From the NCBI RefSeq assembly GCF_002157355.1, contig NZ_LYMK01000005.1:142290-206289 (forward strand): 64,000 nt of DNA. Reading direction: 5' to 3'. This DNA comes from Variovorax sp. JS1663. GTDB lineage: Bacteria; Pseudomonadota; Gammaproteobacteria; Burkholderiales; Burkholderiaceae_C. Both the position numbers and the translations under genes were made by a program. Under the pieces are notes generated by a model, which saw only the letters and a list, made by a program, of their open reading frames with translations, was not told the DNA's origin and searched no databases. This document shows positions 1-8,376 of the stretch, one piece after another (position 1 is the first letter of the stretch; every line of letters starts with the position of its first letter).

Positions 1-2
1 CG

Positions 3-290
3 ACAGCTACCTTGGCCATCAATGCTTCTGCACGCGATGGGCACATCGTGATGTGCGGGTTGATGGGCGGAGAAATCAACCTTTCATTGCCTTTGATCGC
101 GATGCGCCCGTTGACGTTGCAGGGCAGCTATGTGGGCACGCTTTCGGAGCTGAAGGAGCTGGTCCAGCTCTTCAAGGGCAAGACCGTGCGCGCCATTCCC
201 ATTGTGAGCCGGCCATTGAGCGAGGCCAATGCAGCGATGGAAGACCTTCTGCATGGTCGTGTGGTTGGCCGCACGATTCTCGTTCCCTGA
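3..290 (+). CDS. Zinc-type alcohol dehydrogenase, C-terminal part (cut by window start)
   Basis: About 95 C-terminal residues of a medium-chain (MDR) NAD(P)-dependent alcohol dehydrogenase; the catalytic domain and Rossmann motif lie outside the window. Seen: the late-Rossmann segment with a GHIVMCGL stretch, then GSYVGT and the terminal GRVVGRTIL, typical of the AdhP/ChnD-like branch. It stops 15 bp before an aldehyde dehydrogenase, so the pair probably oxidises an alcohol to an acid in two steps. The substrate is not readable; a hydroxy acid is suggested only by the downstream beta-oxidation genes. The frame is open to the left edge, so the real start is not visible. Confidence 0.85.
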   Translation, partial: TATLAINASARDGHIVMCGLMGGEINLSLPLIAMRPLTLQGSYVGTLSELKELVQLFKGKTVRAIPIVSRPLSEANAAMEDLLHGRVVGRTILVP

Positions 291-305
291 CCCGATACCT
301 GACCC

Positions 306-1736
306 ATGTACCCACACATTACCCAATATATCGATGGCGAGTTCATACAAGGCGATGGTCGCCGCGAAACGGATGTGCTGAACCCTGCCACCAATCTACC
401 GATCGGCAAACTGCCGCATGCAACATCGGCTGATTTGGAACGCGCCTTGTCGAGTGCCCAGCGGGCGTTTGAATCCTGGAGAAACAGTTCGCCCATGCTG
501 CGCAGTCAGATCCTGCGCAAGGTAGGCGAACTGGCCCGCGAGCGTGCTCAGGTGATCGGACGCAACATCACGCTGGATCAAGGCAAGCCTTTGGCCGAGG
601 CGGTGGGCGAGGTGACCGTCTGCTCTGAACACGCCGACTGGCATGCCGAAGAGTGCCGCCGCATCTACGGTCGGGTCATCCCGGCCCGTTCCAGCCAGGT
701 GCAGCAAACGGTCTTGCGCGAGCCAATTGGCGTGTGCGTCGCATTTTCACCCTGGAACTTCCCCTTCAACCAGGCTATCCGCAAGGTGGCTGCGGCGATA
801 GGCGCCGGCTGCTCGGTGATCGTCAAGGGTTCCAGCGACACTCCAAGCGCCGTGGTGGCCATCGCCCAGTTGTTTCACGATGCCGGTTTGCCTCCTGGTG
901 TGCTGAGCGTGGTCTGGGGCGACTCGGGGATGATCTCCGATCACTTGATCCGGTCGCCCATCGTGCGCAAGATCTCCTTCACGGGCTCGACCCCTGTCGG
1001 TCAGCAACTGGCCGCTTTGGCTGGCTCGCTAATGAAGCGCTGCACGATGGAACTGGGCGGGCACGCGCCAGTCATCGTGTGCGATGACGCAGATATCGAC
1101 ACCGCCGTCGATCAGCTGGTGGGCTACAAGTTTCGGAACGCCGGTCAAGTCTGTGTATCGCCAACGCGCTTCTTCGTGCAGGACGGGATACACGACTACT
1201 TTGTTGACCGTTTTGTCGCCAAGGCGCAGGCCATCAAGGTGGGCGACGGACTGGAGGCGGGGACCCGAATGGGGCCGTTGGCCCAGCGCCGCCGTATCGC
1301 GGCGATGGAGGGCTTCGTTGACGACGCGCGTCAGCGCGGTGCCAACATCCGTACTGGTGGTCATGCGGTGCTAGGCGCGGGCAACTTTTTTGCCCCTACC
1401 GTCATCACGGACCTGCCCGAAGACGCCCGCTTCTTGAACGAAGAACCGTTCGGTCCCGTGGCAGGGATCGTGCGCTTCACGAACCTGGAGGATGCGTTGC
1501 AGCGTGCCAACCGACTGCCTTTTGGCTTGGCTTCCTATGCCTTCACAAGGTCAGCCAAAAACGCGCATGCCATCTCTCGTGGACTGGAGGCCGGCATGGT
1601 GTCAATCAACCACATCGGGCTGGCGCTGGCCGAAACCCCCTTTGGTGGCCTCAAGGAGAGCGGCTATGGCAGCGAAGGGGGCATTGAAACCTTCGACGGC
1701 TACCTGACCACCAAGTTCATATCCCAGCTCAACTGA
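306..1736 (+). CDS. NAD(P)-dependent aldehyde dehydrogenase, succinate-semialdehyde dehydrogenase type
   Basis: A 476-residue cytoplasmic aldehyde dehydrogenase of normal length. Visible motifs are the PWNFP cofactor-loop segment near residue 150, FTGSTPVG in the Rossmann fold, the general-base Glu in MELGG near 247, and the catalytic Cys in GQVCVS near 281. The GabD-like branch accepts omega-semialdehydes (succinate semialdehyde, 6-oxohexanoate, 2-oxoglutarate semialdehyde). Next to an alcohol dehydrogenase and a beta-oxidation set, oxidation of an omega-oxo acid to a dicarboxylic acid is plausible, like the ChnD/ChnE pair of cyclohexanol degradation. That assignment is inference; the ALDH fold itself is certain. 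Confidence 0.93.
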   Translation: MYPHITQYIDGEFIQGDGRRETDVLNPATNLPIGKLPHATSADLERALSSAQRAFESWRNSSPMLRSQILRKVGELARERAQVIGRNITLDQGKPLAEAVGEVTVCSEHADWHAEECRRIYGRVIPARSSQVQQTVLREPIGVCVAFSPWNFPFNQAIRKVAAAIGAGCSVIVKGSSDTPSAVVAIAQLFHDAGLPPGVLSVVWGDSGMISDHLIRSPIVRKISFTGSTPVGQQLAALAGSLMKRCTMELGGHAPVIVCDDADIDTAVDQLVGYKFRNAGQVCVSPTRFFVQDGIHDYFVDRFVAKAQAIKVGDGLEAGTRMGPLAQRRRIAAMEGFVDDARQRGANIRTGGHAVLGAGNFFAPTVITDLPEDARFLNEEPFGPVAGIVRFTNLEDALQRANRLPFGLASYAFTRSAKNAHAISRGLEAGMVSINHIGLALAETPFGGLKESGYGSEGGIETFDGYLTTKFISQLN

Positions 1737-1749
1737 CGTTCTCGATGCC

Positions 1750-1772
1750 AGAAGCTGCTCAATCCAGCTTCT
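1750..1772 (+). terminator. Stem-loop after the aldehyde dehydrogenase gene, possible terminator
   Basis: A perfect 8-bp inverted repeat (AGAAGCTG / CAGCTTCT) with a 7-nt loop starts 13 bp after the stop of the aldehyde dehydrogenase. There is no clear U-tract behind it, so it may be a weak terminator or an mRNA-protecting hairpin. Confidence 0.4.
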
Positions 1773-1910
1773 TGATTCGTCGGATTCGTGAACAAACAAG
1801 GAGGAACACCATCATCTGATGAGTCCAAATCTTTGCCCATGACTGTGCCAAACGCTCTTGGTCCAATGTGTCCTAGAGCCAGTAACTCGAAAAAGTTTCC
1901 AGGAGACAAG

Positions 1911-2810
1911 ATGAATATTCAGTGCTTCCTCAGCTCGGCTGGGCTGCGTTCTGCGTTTGCGACGGTTCTTGCTGCGTCCGTTATGACCTCGGTCTATGCG
2001 ATCGACACCGATCCAGGTGATTGGACTGCTCCGCCACCGGGCACCAACCTGTTTCTGCTCTACGCGCAGCACGCCAACAGGAGTGTTCTTTACACCAATG
2101 GGCAACAAACCCCCAACGCAGAGCTTGGCTCGGACGTGGCCATCCTTCGTTATGTTCGCCCTGTTGAGGTCTCAGGCTTTGTTGTTGCTCCACAGGTACT
2201 GCTGCCTTGGGCACGTTTGCGCACGGGTGGCGTGGTTGCAGGGCTCGGCAATGCATCGGGTGCTGGTGATCTGATCTTGGCCAGCCCGATCTGGTTCGCC
2301 AAGGCAGACGCGGCGTCGCGGAACTCTTTCTCGTTTGCCCCCTATCTGGTCCTCCCAACCGGTGACTACGACACAGGTCAGACACTCAACATTGGAGAGA
2401 ACCGATGGAAAGCCATTTTCCAGTTCGGTGGCACGTATCAATTGAGCCAACAGCTTGATGCGGAGGGAGCTGTCGACGCAACCCTGTTTGGGAAGAACAA
2501 GAAATTTGGTGCCTCCGGAGCGGACACGCTTCAACAAAAAGCCCTCTACCAACTGCAGGGTTCTCTGAACTGGCACCAAAGCCCAGGCACCTTGTTGGCG
2601 GCAGGTCTGTCGCACACCTTTGGTGGTATTCAGAGAGTGAACGGTGTGTCCCTGGAAAACGAGATCACCACCACGAAAGTGACACTGACAGCATCAACTT
2701 TTGTGAGCCCTTCGTTGCAAGTACTGGTGTCTGTCGGTCGCGATCTGAAGGTCGGCAACGGGTTCAAAGAGTCCAGTCGACTGAACGTGAGGTTGCTCAA
2801 AGTATTTTGA
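1911..2810 (+). CDS. Outer-membrane protein of the phenol MetA-degradation (Phenol_MetA_deg) family
   Basis: A 299-residue exported protein. The start at 1911 is chosen because AGGAG lies 6 bp upstream (1901-1905) and it gives a clean signal peptide: short charged N-terminus, hydrophobic core near residues 11-24 and a VYA cleavage site. The mature part has alternating beta-strand character with regularly spaced aromatic residues, and motifs such as YLVLPTGDYD and ENRW fit the Phenol_MetA_deg (PF13557) family of presumed outer-membrane channels. These accompany catabolic operons for aromatic or alicyclic compounds and probably help substrate uptake. Base composition is visibly lower in GC than the acyl-CoA genes downstream. 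Confidence 0.75.
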   Translation: MNIQCFLSSAGLRSAFATVLAASVMTSVYAIDTDPGDWTAPPPGTNLFLLYAQHANRSVLYTNGQQTPNAELGSDVAILRYVRPVEVSGFVVAPQVLLPWARLRTGGVVAGLGNASGAGDLILASPIWFAKADAASRNSFSFAPYLVLPTGDYDTGQTLNIGENRWKAIFQFGGTYQLSQQLDAEGAVDATLFGKNKKFGASGADTLQQKALYQLQGSLNWHQSPGTLLAAGLSHTFGGIQRVNGVSLENEITTTKVTLTASTFVSPSLQVLVSVGRDLKVGNGFKESSRLNVRLLKVF

Positions 2811-3009
2811 CTTGGTAGTGCTTGCCCTAACAAACAATCATCGATTTTTGCAGTGTCGACGGTTGGGTGTGAGCGCCGCAAGCCGATAGGCATTGACTGT
2901 CTTAGCCGTTGGAATATTCGGCACTGACTGCACAGCATGGGTAAACCCTAGGGGCGGTCTCGCCGGGAAACGGTAATTTGGCCAGTTGGTGAACGTGGAG
3001 CACCGGTGT

Positions 3010-3900
3010 ATGAACTCATTGATCACGCCCGACGAAGTGCCGCGCTGGATCCCCGGCCGGCTCACTCTGGATAGCTCACCTCTTGGGTGGGAAGAAACCA
3101 TTTTGAAGGGTTATCGCTACGACAGCCTCGACGTTGAGATACCCACAATGCGTGATTACATGATCGTCGTGTATCGGAGTGGGGTGGCAGAGATGAGCCG
3201 GCGAAGCGGGGGGCCCTGGCAGTCCGCGAGGGTCGAACCAGGCGTTGTTTCCGTTTTGACCCGTGCCGAACAATCACAGTGGCGTTGGGACAAAGGGATC
3301 AATGTGTCTCATCTCTACCTTTCCCAAAGCGCTGTCGCTCGTGTCGCAGGCGAGGTTTTCGACAAAGACGTGAGGGATGTGGAGATGCAGGACATGGTTC
3401 GATCCGAAGATCCAGTTCTGCCGGCTTTAGTCTCCCTGTTTGAGAACGAACTGAAATGCGGATTGGTTGGCGGTCAGATTTATGTAGACGCTCTTAAGGC
3501 TCAGCTATGCATTCATATGCTGCGCCAATATGCAAAAGTCGTTTTTCGGGATTACCGCAACTATGGTCGGCTGTCTCGTGCCCAATGTCGACTGGTGGTT
3601 CAGTACATAGAAGAACACCTTGATAAGAACATTTCGCTGCAGGATCTGGCCAGCCTTTCCCAATTGAGCGTCTTCGCCTTCATGCGAAAGTTTCGGGCTG
3701 ATTTCCAGTGTGCACCGCACGCCTACGTACTGGCCCAGCGTGTCAAGCGAGCACAACAACAACTTGCGCGCCCTGACATTCCGCTCAAGGTGGTTGCCGC
3801 AAACTGCGGATTTTCTGATCAGAGCCACATGACCCGCGTTTTTCGACGCATGCTGAATGTGACACCTGCCGAATACCGGCGGTCTTCGTCCACCTCATGA
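3010..3900 (+). CDS. AraC-family transcriptional activator
   Basis: About 296 residues. The C-terminal third (from about residue 190) carries the double helix-turn-helix of AraC/XylS: an ISLQDLASLSQLS first helix pair, then the family signature VAANCGFSDQSHMTRVFRR with TPAEYRR at the end. The N-terminal two thirds would be the effector-binding region and show no named motif. An ATG at 3010 is used because GTGGAG lies 9 bp upstream; a TTG at 2986 in the same frame would add eight residues. It follows the alcohol/aldehyde dehydrogenase and porin genes and is the natural candidate activator for them, by analogy with ChnR or XylS. The inducer is unknown. Confidence 0.88.
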   Translation: MNSLITPDEVPRWIPGRLTLDSSPLGWEETILKGYRYDSLDVEIPTMRDYMIVVYRSGVAEMSRRSGGPWQSARVEPGVVSVLTRAEQSQWRWDKGINVSHLYLSQSAVARVAGEVFDKDVRDVEMQDMVRSEDPVLPALVSLFENELKCGLVGGQIYVDALKAQLCIHMLRQYAKVVFRDYRNYGRLSRAQCRLVVQYIEEHLDKNISLQDLASLSQLSVFAFMRKFRADFQCAPHAYVLAQRVKRAQQQLARPDIPLKVVAANCGFSDQSHMTRVFRRMLNVTPAEYRRSSSTS

Positions 3901-3917
3901 CAATCCAGGCCCCTGCA

Positions 3918-4811
3918 TCACCGCCAGCGTGAAGCTTTCTCGATGACGAAATCGATGAAAGTTCGCACCGCCTGGGTCTGGTAGCGCCCTGGCATGCGCA
4001 GCAAAAACAGCCGGGTTCCGAAGATGCTCAGGCGCCAGTTGTTCAGCGCGGTCACAACACGGCCGGTGTTCACGTCTTCCTGAACCACATAGCTCGGCAC
4101 CAGACCAACCCCCAGCCCCGACAGGATGGCCTCTCGCAGAAACTGGAAGTTCTCGGAAGCCAGCGTCGGGCTCAGTGTGACTTCCTGACGCACCTGATCC
4201 TTGTAGGCCGAAAGCCTGAGTTCCCGTCCAACCACCGACGAGGTGATCAGCGGCATGCGCCGCAGGTCTTCCAGATCATCCGGCAGACCGTGTATGCGGG
4301 TGAACACGTCCGAGGCACACGCCACGTATCGCACCTGCGCCAGTTCTCTGGCCACAAGTGCTTCCGGTGGCTCGGACATCACCCGAATCGCCACATCCAC
4401 CTCGTCGCGCAGCAGGTCGTCCACCCGGTTCTCGAACAGCAACTCCAGACTGATGTCGGGGTATTGGCGCTTGAATTCCAGCAGCCAGCCGGTCATGACC
4501 AGTTGCCCGAAGCCGGTGGGCACGCTGACCCGCACGGCGCCGTGCAGGCCGCGACCCAGGGAGTCTATGGCTTCCCTGGCGGCGGTCAGTTCGTCTCGGA
4601 TGGCGCGTCCGTGGCGGTAGAGCGTTTGACCGATCTCCGTCGGTTCGATGCGCCGGGTGGTGCGCCGCACCAGCTGCGCGCCCACCGATTTCTCCAGCTG
4701 CTGCAGGTGGTAGCTCACGTTGGCGCGGCTGACTTTGAGTTTGCGCGCCGCGCTGCTCAGGTTGCCGGCATCGAGGATGTCCACCAGCAGCACCAGTCCG
4801 GTCAGGTCCAT
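3918..4811 (-). CDS. LysR-type transcriptional regulator
   Basis: 297 residues. N-terminal winged helix-turn-helix at about residues 1-60 (ILDAGNLSSAARKLKVSRANVSYHLQQLEKSVG), then a LysR substrate-binding domain. It converges on the AraC gene with 17 bp between stops, and diverges from the acyl-CoA dehydrogenase gene. The 130-bp divergent region holds a perfect TGTCAAA inverted repeat beginning 9 bp from this start codon, so it probably represses itself and controls the downstream beta-oxidation operon. The inducer cannot be read from the sequence. Confidence 0.92.
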   Translation of the reverse strand: MDLTGLVLLVDILDAGNLSSAARKLKVSRANVSYHLQQLEKSVGAQLVRRTTRRIEPTEIGQTLYRHGRAIRDELTAAREAIDSLGRGLHGAVRVSVPTGFGQLVMTGWLLEFKRQYPDISLELLFENRVDDLLRDEVDVAIRVMSEPPEALVARELAQVRYVACASDVFTRIHGLPDDLEDLRRMPLITSSVVGRELRLSAYKDQVRQEVTLSPTLASENFQFLREAILSGLGVGLVPSYVVQEDVNTGRVVTALNNWRLSIFGTRLFLLRMPGRYQTQAVRTFIDFVIEKASRWR

Positions 4812-4819
4812 GGATCAAC

Positions 4820-4838
4820 TGTCAAACGAATTTTGACA
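4820..4838. promoter_or_regulatory. Candidate LysR operator, inverted repeat TGTCAAA-N5-TTTGACA
   Basis: Perfect 7-bp inverted repeat between the divergent LysR and acyl-CoA dehydrogenase genes; a further TGTCAA half-site occurs at 4861-4866. The right arm contains TTGACA, which could also serve as a -35 hexamer, though no convincing -10 follows at standard spacing. The layout suits a LysR autoregulatory and activation site. Confidence 0.55.
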
Positions 4839-4942
4839 CAGTGTTAAACATCGATCGGATTGTCAAGTCAATGTGCGATCAACACAATCCCCCAACCCCA
4901 AACAGCCCTGATCCCAGGGCCCTCTTCGGAAATTCAAATCAC

Positions 4943-6103
4943 ATGGCACTCGACACGGAAACCTTCTCCCTGCTCAAGGACAGCGTGCAACGCTTCATTC
5001 GCGAGCGTCTGGTCCCCTCTGAAAACAGCGTGGAAGAGCACGACGACGTTCCCTCGGACATCGTGGATGACATGAAAGAGCTGGGCCTGTTTGGCCTGTC
5101 GATCCCGGAAGAGTTCGGCGGTATCGGCCTGTCGATGGCGCAAGAGTGCGAGGTGGCCTTCGAGCTGGGGCAGACCGCGCTGGCGTTCCGCTCGGTGGTG
5201 GGCACCAACATCGGCATCGGGTCGCAGGGCATCCTGATGGACGGGACGGCCGAGCAGAAAGCCGAGTACCTGCCTCGTATCGCCAGTGGCGAGCTGATCA
5301 TTTCGTTCGCGCTGACCGAGCCCAACGCCGGTTCGGACGCCGCAGCCCTGCAGACCCGTGGCGTGCGCGACGGTGACGACTACCTGCTCAGCGGCAGCAA
5401 GCGCTACATCACCAACGCACCGCGCGCCGGCGCCTTCACGCTGATGGCGCGCACCGACGGCCCGGGGGCCGGCGGCATCTCGGCCTTTATCGTGCCCTCG
5501 GACCTGCCCGGCATCACCCTGGGCAAGCCGGACAAGAAGATGGGCCAGCGCGGCACCAAGACCTGCGATGTCAACCTGGACAACGTGCGGGTGCCGGCGT
5601 CCCACATCATCGGCGGCGTACCCGGCAAGGGCTTCAAGACGGCCATGAAGGTGCTGGACCGCGGACGGCTGCACGTCTCGGCCCTGGCTTGCGGCATGGC
5701 CCAGCGCATCCTGAACGAGTCTGTCGCCTATGCCCAGGAGCGCAAACAGTTCGGGCAACGCATCGGTGACTTTCAGCTGGTGCAGGCCATGCTGGCCGAC
5801 AGCCAGGCCGAGCTGCTGGCGGGTTGGTCCATGGTGCAGGCGGTGGCGCAGCGCTACGACGCCAAGCCCTTTAGTGTGACCGATCCGGCGGTGAGCATGC
5901 AGGCCTCGTGCACCAAGCTCTTCACGACAGAGATGGTGGGCCGCGTGGCCGACCGTGGTGTGCAGATCCATGGCGGCGCGGGCTACATCAACGAATACAA
6001 GGTTGAGCGCTTCTACCGCGACGTTCGCCTGCTGCGACTGTATGAGGGCACGACCCAGATCCAGCAGCTCATCATTGGCAAGCAGCTGATGCGTCAAGAC
6101 TGA
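4943..6103 (+). CDS. Acyl-CoA dehydrogenase
   Basis: 386 residues from the ATG at 4943, the usual size for the family; an in-frame start at 4841 would add 34 residues without family character. Three domains are visible: N-terminal helices; a middle beta-domain with ALTEPNAGSDAAAL, which covers the FAD and substrate; and a C-terminal helical domain with QIHGGAGYI and YEGTTQIQ, where the Glu of YEGT is the catalytic base of the MCAD-like group. It oxidises an acyl-CoA to the 2-enoyl-CoA and passes electrons to EtfBA, encoded 6 kb downstream in the same direction. First step of the beta-oxidation set here. Confidence 0.95.
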   Translation: MALDTETFSLLKDSVQRFIRERLVPSENSVEEHDDVPSDIVDDMKELGLFGLSIPEEFGGIGLSMAQECEVAFELGQTALAFRSVVGTNIGIGSQGILMDGTAEQKAEYLPRIASGELIISFALTEPNAGSDAAALQTRGVRDGDDYLLSGSKRYITNAPRAGAFTLMARTDGPGAGGISAFIVPSDLPGITLGKPDKKMGQRGTKTCDVNLDNVRVPASHIIGGVPGKGFKTAMKVLDRGRLHVSALACGMAQRILNESVAYAQERKQFGQRIGDFQLVQAMLADSQAELLAGWSMVQAVAQRYDAKPFSVTDPAVSMQASCTKLFTTEMVGRVADRGVQIHGGAGYINEYKVERFYRDVRLLRLYEGTTQIQQLIIGKQLMRQD

Positions 6104-6145
6104 TCCGAGACCGCCATTTCGCATTCCAAACACCGGAGACACACC

Positions 6146-7135
6146 ATGTCCAGACCACACGATCCCAGCATCAATCGTCGCCAGATCCTGACCCTGACAG
6201 CCATGACTCTGGCAGTGCCCACTTGGGCACAAACGGGTTATCCGAGCAAACCGATCACCATGCTGGTGCCTTTCCCGGCTGGTGGAACCACCGACATTCT
6301 GGGGCGTCTAGTCGGCCGCCATCTGGCCACCCGCCTCGGAGGCACCGTGGTGGTCGAAAACAAGCCAGGCGCTGGTGGCGCCGTGGGATCCGCCCTGGTA
6401 GCGAAGGCTGCGGGGGACGGTCACGCCCTGCTGATGGGAACCATTGGGACCCATGCCATCAACCAGTATCTCTACAAAAAGCTGGCCTACGATCCGTTCA
6501 AGGACTTTGCCCCAATCAGTCTGGTCGCCATGGTCCCGAACGTGCTGGTGGTCAATGCATCCTCACCAATCAAGACGGTGAAGGATCTGATCGCTGCCGC
6601 CAAAGCCGAACCTGGAAAGCTGAGCTATGCATCGGCCGGCAATGGAACCTCGATACACCTGTGCGGGGCGCTGTTCGAGCAGATGGCGCAGGTTTCCATG
6701 GCGCACGTACCCTATCGGGGGAGTGCCCCAGCCATCACGGATCTGCTGGGAGGTCAGACCACCTGCATGTTCGACAACCTGCCGTCGGCTATGCCGCACA
6801 TCAGATCCGGCGCATTGCGTGCTGTAGCGGTAACGACAGTCCGGCGTTCCGCTGCGCTGCCCGATGTGCCCACCATCGCAGAGGCCGGTGTGGCGGGCTA
6901 TGACGCCAGTTCGTGGTTTGGAATCTGGGCACCCGCGTCGACGTCCGCAAGCCTGGTCAGCCGTCTGAATGAGGAAATCAGACAGATCCTGGCCCAGCCC
7001 GATGTCAGGCAGACATTGAAGGAGCAGGGGGCAGAAGCCGCACCCGATAGTCCGTCGCAGTTCGCAGCCTTCATCCAGGCAGAGGCTGCCAAGTGGGCGA
7101 AGGTGGTTAAAACGGCCAACGTGCAACTGGACTGA
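6146..7135 (+). CDS. Tripartite tricarboxylate transporter (TctC/Bug) periplasmic substrate-binding protein
   Basis: 329 residues with an export signal (an RRQIL stretch followed by a hydrophobic segment and a WAQ cleavage site; the twin arginines may mean Tat export). The mature start YPSKPITMLVPFPAGG with the TDILGR loop is the hallmark of Bug proteins. GGAG lies 7 bp before the ATG. These bind carboxylates; relatives are known to bind adipate and other dicarboxylates. No TctA/TctB membrane genes lie nearby, so this is an orphan binder, common in Burkholderiales. Its place between acyl-CoA dehydrogenase and CoA-transferase suggests it captures the acid this operon degrades. Confidence 0.93.
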   Translation: MSRPHDPSINRRQILTLTAMTLAVPTWAQTGYPSKPITMLVPFPAGGTTDILGRLVGRHLATRLGGTVVVENKPGAGGAVGSALVAKAAGDGHALLMGTIGTHAINQYLYKKLAYDPFKDFAPISLVAMVPNVLVVNASSPIKTVKDLIAAAKAEPGKLSYASAGNGTSIHLCGALFEQMAQVSMAHVPYRGSAPAITDLLGGQTTCMFDNLPSAMPHIRSGALRAVAVTTVRRSAALPDVPTIAEAGVAGYDASSWFGIWAPASTSASLVSRLNEEIRQILAQPDVRQTLKEQGAEAAPDSPSQFAAFIQAEAAKWAKVVKTANVQLD

Positions 7136-7139
7136 AGAC

Positions 7140-8360
7140 ATGGGAGCCCTCAGCCACATTCGGGTGCTGGACCTGACGCGGGTCCTGGCAGGCCCCTGGT
7201 GCACGCAGACGTTGGCCGACCTAGGTGCCGACGTGATCAAGATCGAACGTCCTGGCCAGGGCGACGACACACGGCAATGGGGGCCGCCCTATGCGCGCGA
7301 TGCGCATGGGCAGGACACCACCGAGGCCGCGTACTATCTGGCGGTGAACCGCAACAAGCGGTCCGTCACGCTCGACATCGCCACCGCCGAGGGCCAGGAC
7401 CTGGTCCGCCGCCTGATGGCCCAATGCGATGTGCTGGTCGAGAACTTCAAGGTGGGCGACATGCAGCGTTACGGGCTCGACCACGAAAGCCTGCGCCGCG
7501 AGCACCCCGGTCTCATCTACTGCTCCATCACCGGCTTCGGCCAGACCGGTCCGTACGCGCCGCGCGCCGGCTACGACTTCATCGTGCAGGGCATGGGCGG
7601 CTTCATGAGCGTCACCGGGGAGCGCGACGGCCAGCCCGGCGCGTCGCCCCAGAAGGCCGGTGTCGCGATCGCAGACCTGTTCACCGGGGCGCACGCCACC
7701 ATCGCCATCCTGGCGGCGTTGAACCACAAGGAGCGCACCGGCGAAGGCCAGCACCTGGACATCTGCCTGCTGGACACCCAGGTGGCCATGATGGCCAACA
7801 TGGCCACAAACTACCTGGCCACGGGAAAGCCGCCCACGCGCTGGGGCAACGCGCACCCCAACATCGTTCCCTACCAAGTGTTCAAGGTGGCCGATGGCTG
7901 GGTCATCGTCGCCTGTGGCAACGATAGCCAGTTCCGCAAACTGACCCAGGTCGCAGGGCAGCCGGAACTGGCCGACGACCCCCGTTTCGCCACCAACCCC
8001 GCCCGGGTGCGGCACCGCGACCAGCTGGTGCCCTTGCTGGAGGTGCTGATGCAGCAGCGCCCTCGCGACGAGTGGATCCGTCTGCTGGAAGCGGTGGGCG
8101 TGCCCTGTGGACCCATCAACGACATGGCCGACGTGTTCCGCGACCCGCAGGTGCTGGCCCGCGACATGCGCCAGGAACTGCCCCATCCCACCGCCGGGCA
8201 GGTCAGCGTGCCGGGCAGCGCACTCAAGCTCTCGGCCACGCCCGTGACCTACCGCAGCGCGCCGCCGCTGCTGGGCGAACACACGCAGGAAGTGCTGCAG
8301 TCGCTCGCTGCCCTGTCGGTGGACGAGCTGGACGCCTTGAAGAACCGACAGATCATCTGA
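7140..8360 (+). CDS. Class III CoA-transferase (CaiB/BaiF family)
   Basis: 406 residues, normal for the family. N-terminal VLDLTRVLAGPW and LGADVIKIERP form the CoA-binding Rossmann part; Asp179 in the AIADLFTG motif matches the catalytic Asp of formyl-CoA transferase that forms the acyl anhydride. It begins 4 bp after the TctC stop, so the two are co-transcribed and perhaps translationally coupled. It would activate a carboxylic acid using a CoA donor such as succinyl-CoA, replacing an ATP-dependent ligase, which is absent from the cluster. Donor and acceptor are inferred. Confidence 0.93.
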   Translation: MGALSHIRVLDLTRVLAGPWCTQTLADLGADVIKIERPGQGDDTRQWGPPYARDAHGQDTTEAAYYLAVNRNKRSVTLDIATAEGQDLVRRLMAQCDVLVENFKVGDMQRYGLDHESLRREHPGLIYCSITGFGQTGPYAPRAGYDFIVQGMGGFMSVTGERDGQPGASPQKAGVAIADLFTGAHATIAILAALNHKERTGEGQHLDICLLDTQVAMMANMATNYLATGKPPTRWGNAHPNIVPYQVFKVADGWVIVACGNDSQFRKLTQVAGQPELADDPRFATNPARVRHRDQLVPLLEVLMQQRPRDEWIRLLEAVGVPCGPINDMADVFRDPQVLARDMRQELPHPTAGQVSVPGSALKLSATPVTYRSAPPLLGEHTQEVLQSLAALSVDELDALKNRQII

Positions 8361-8376
8361 ACCCGTGAACCATCCC

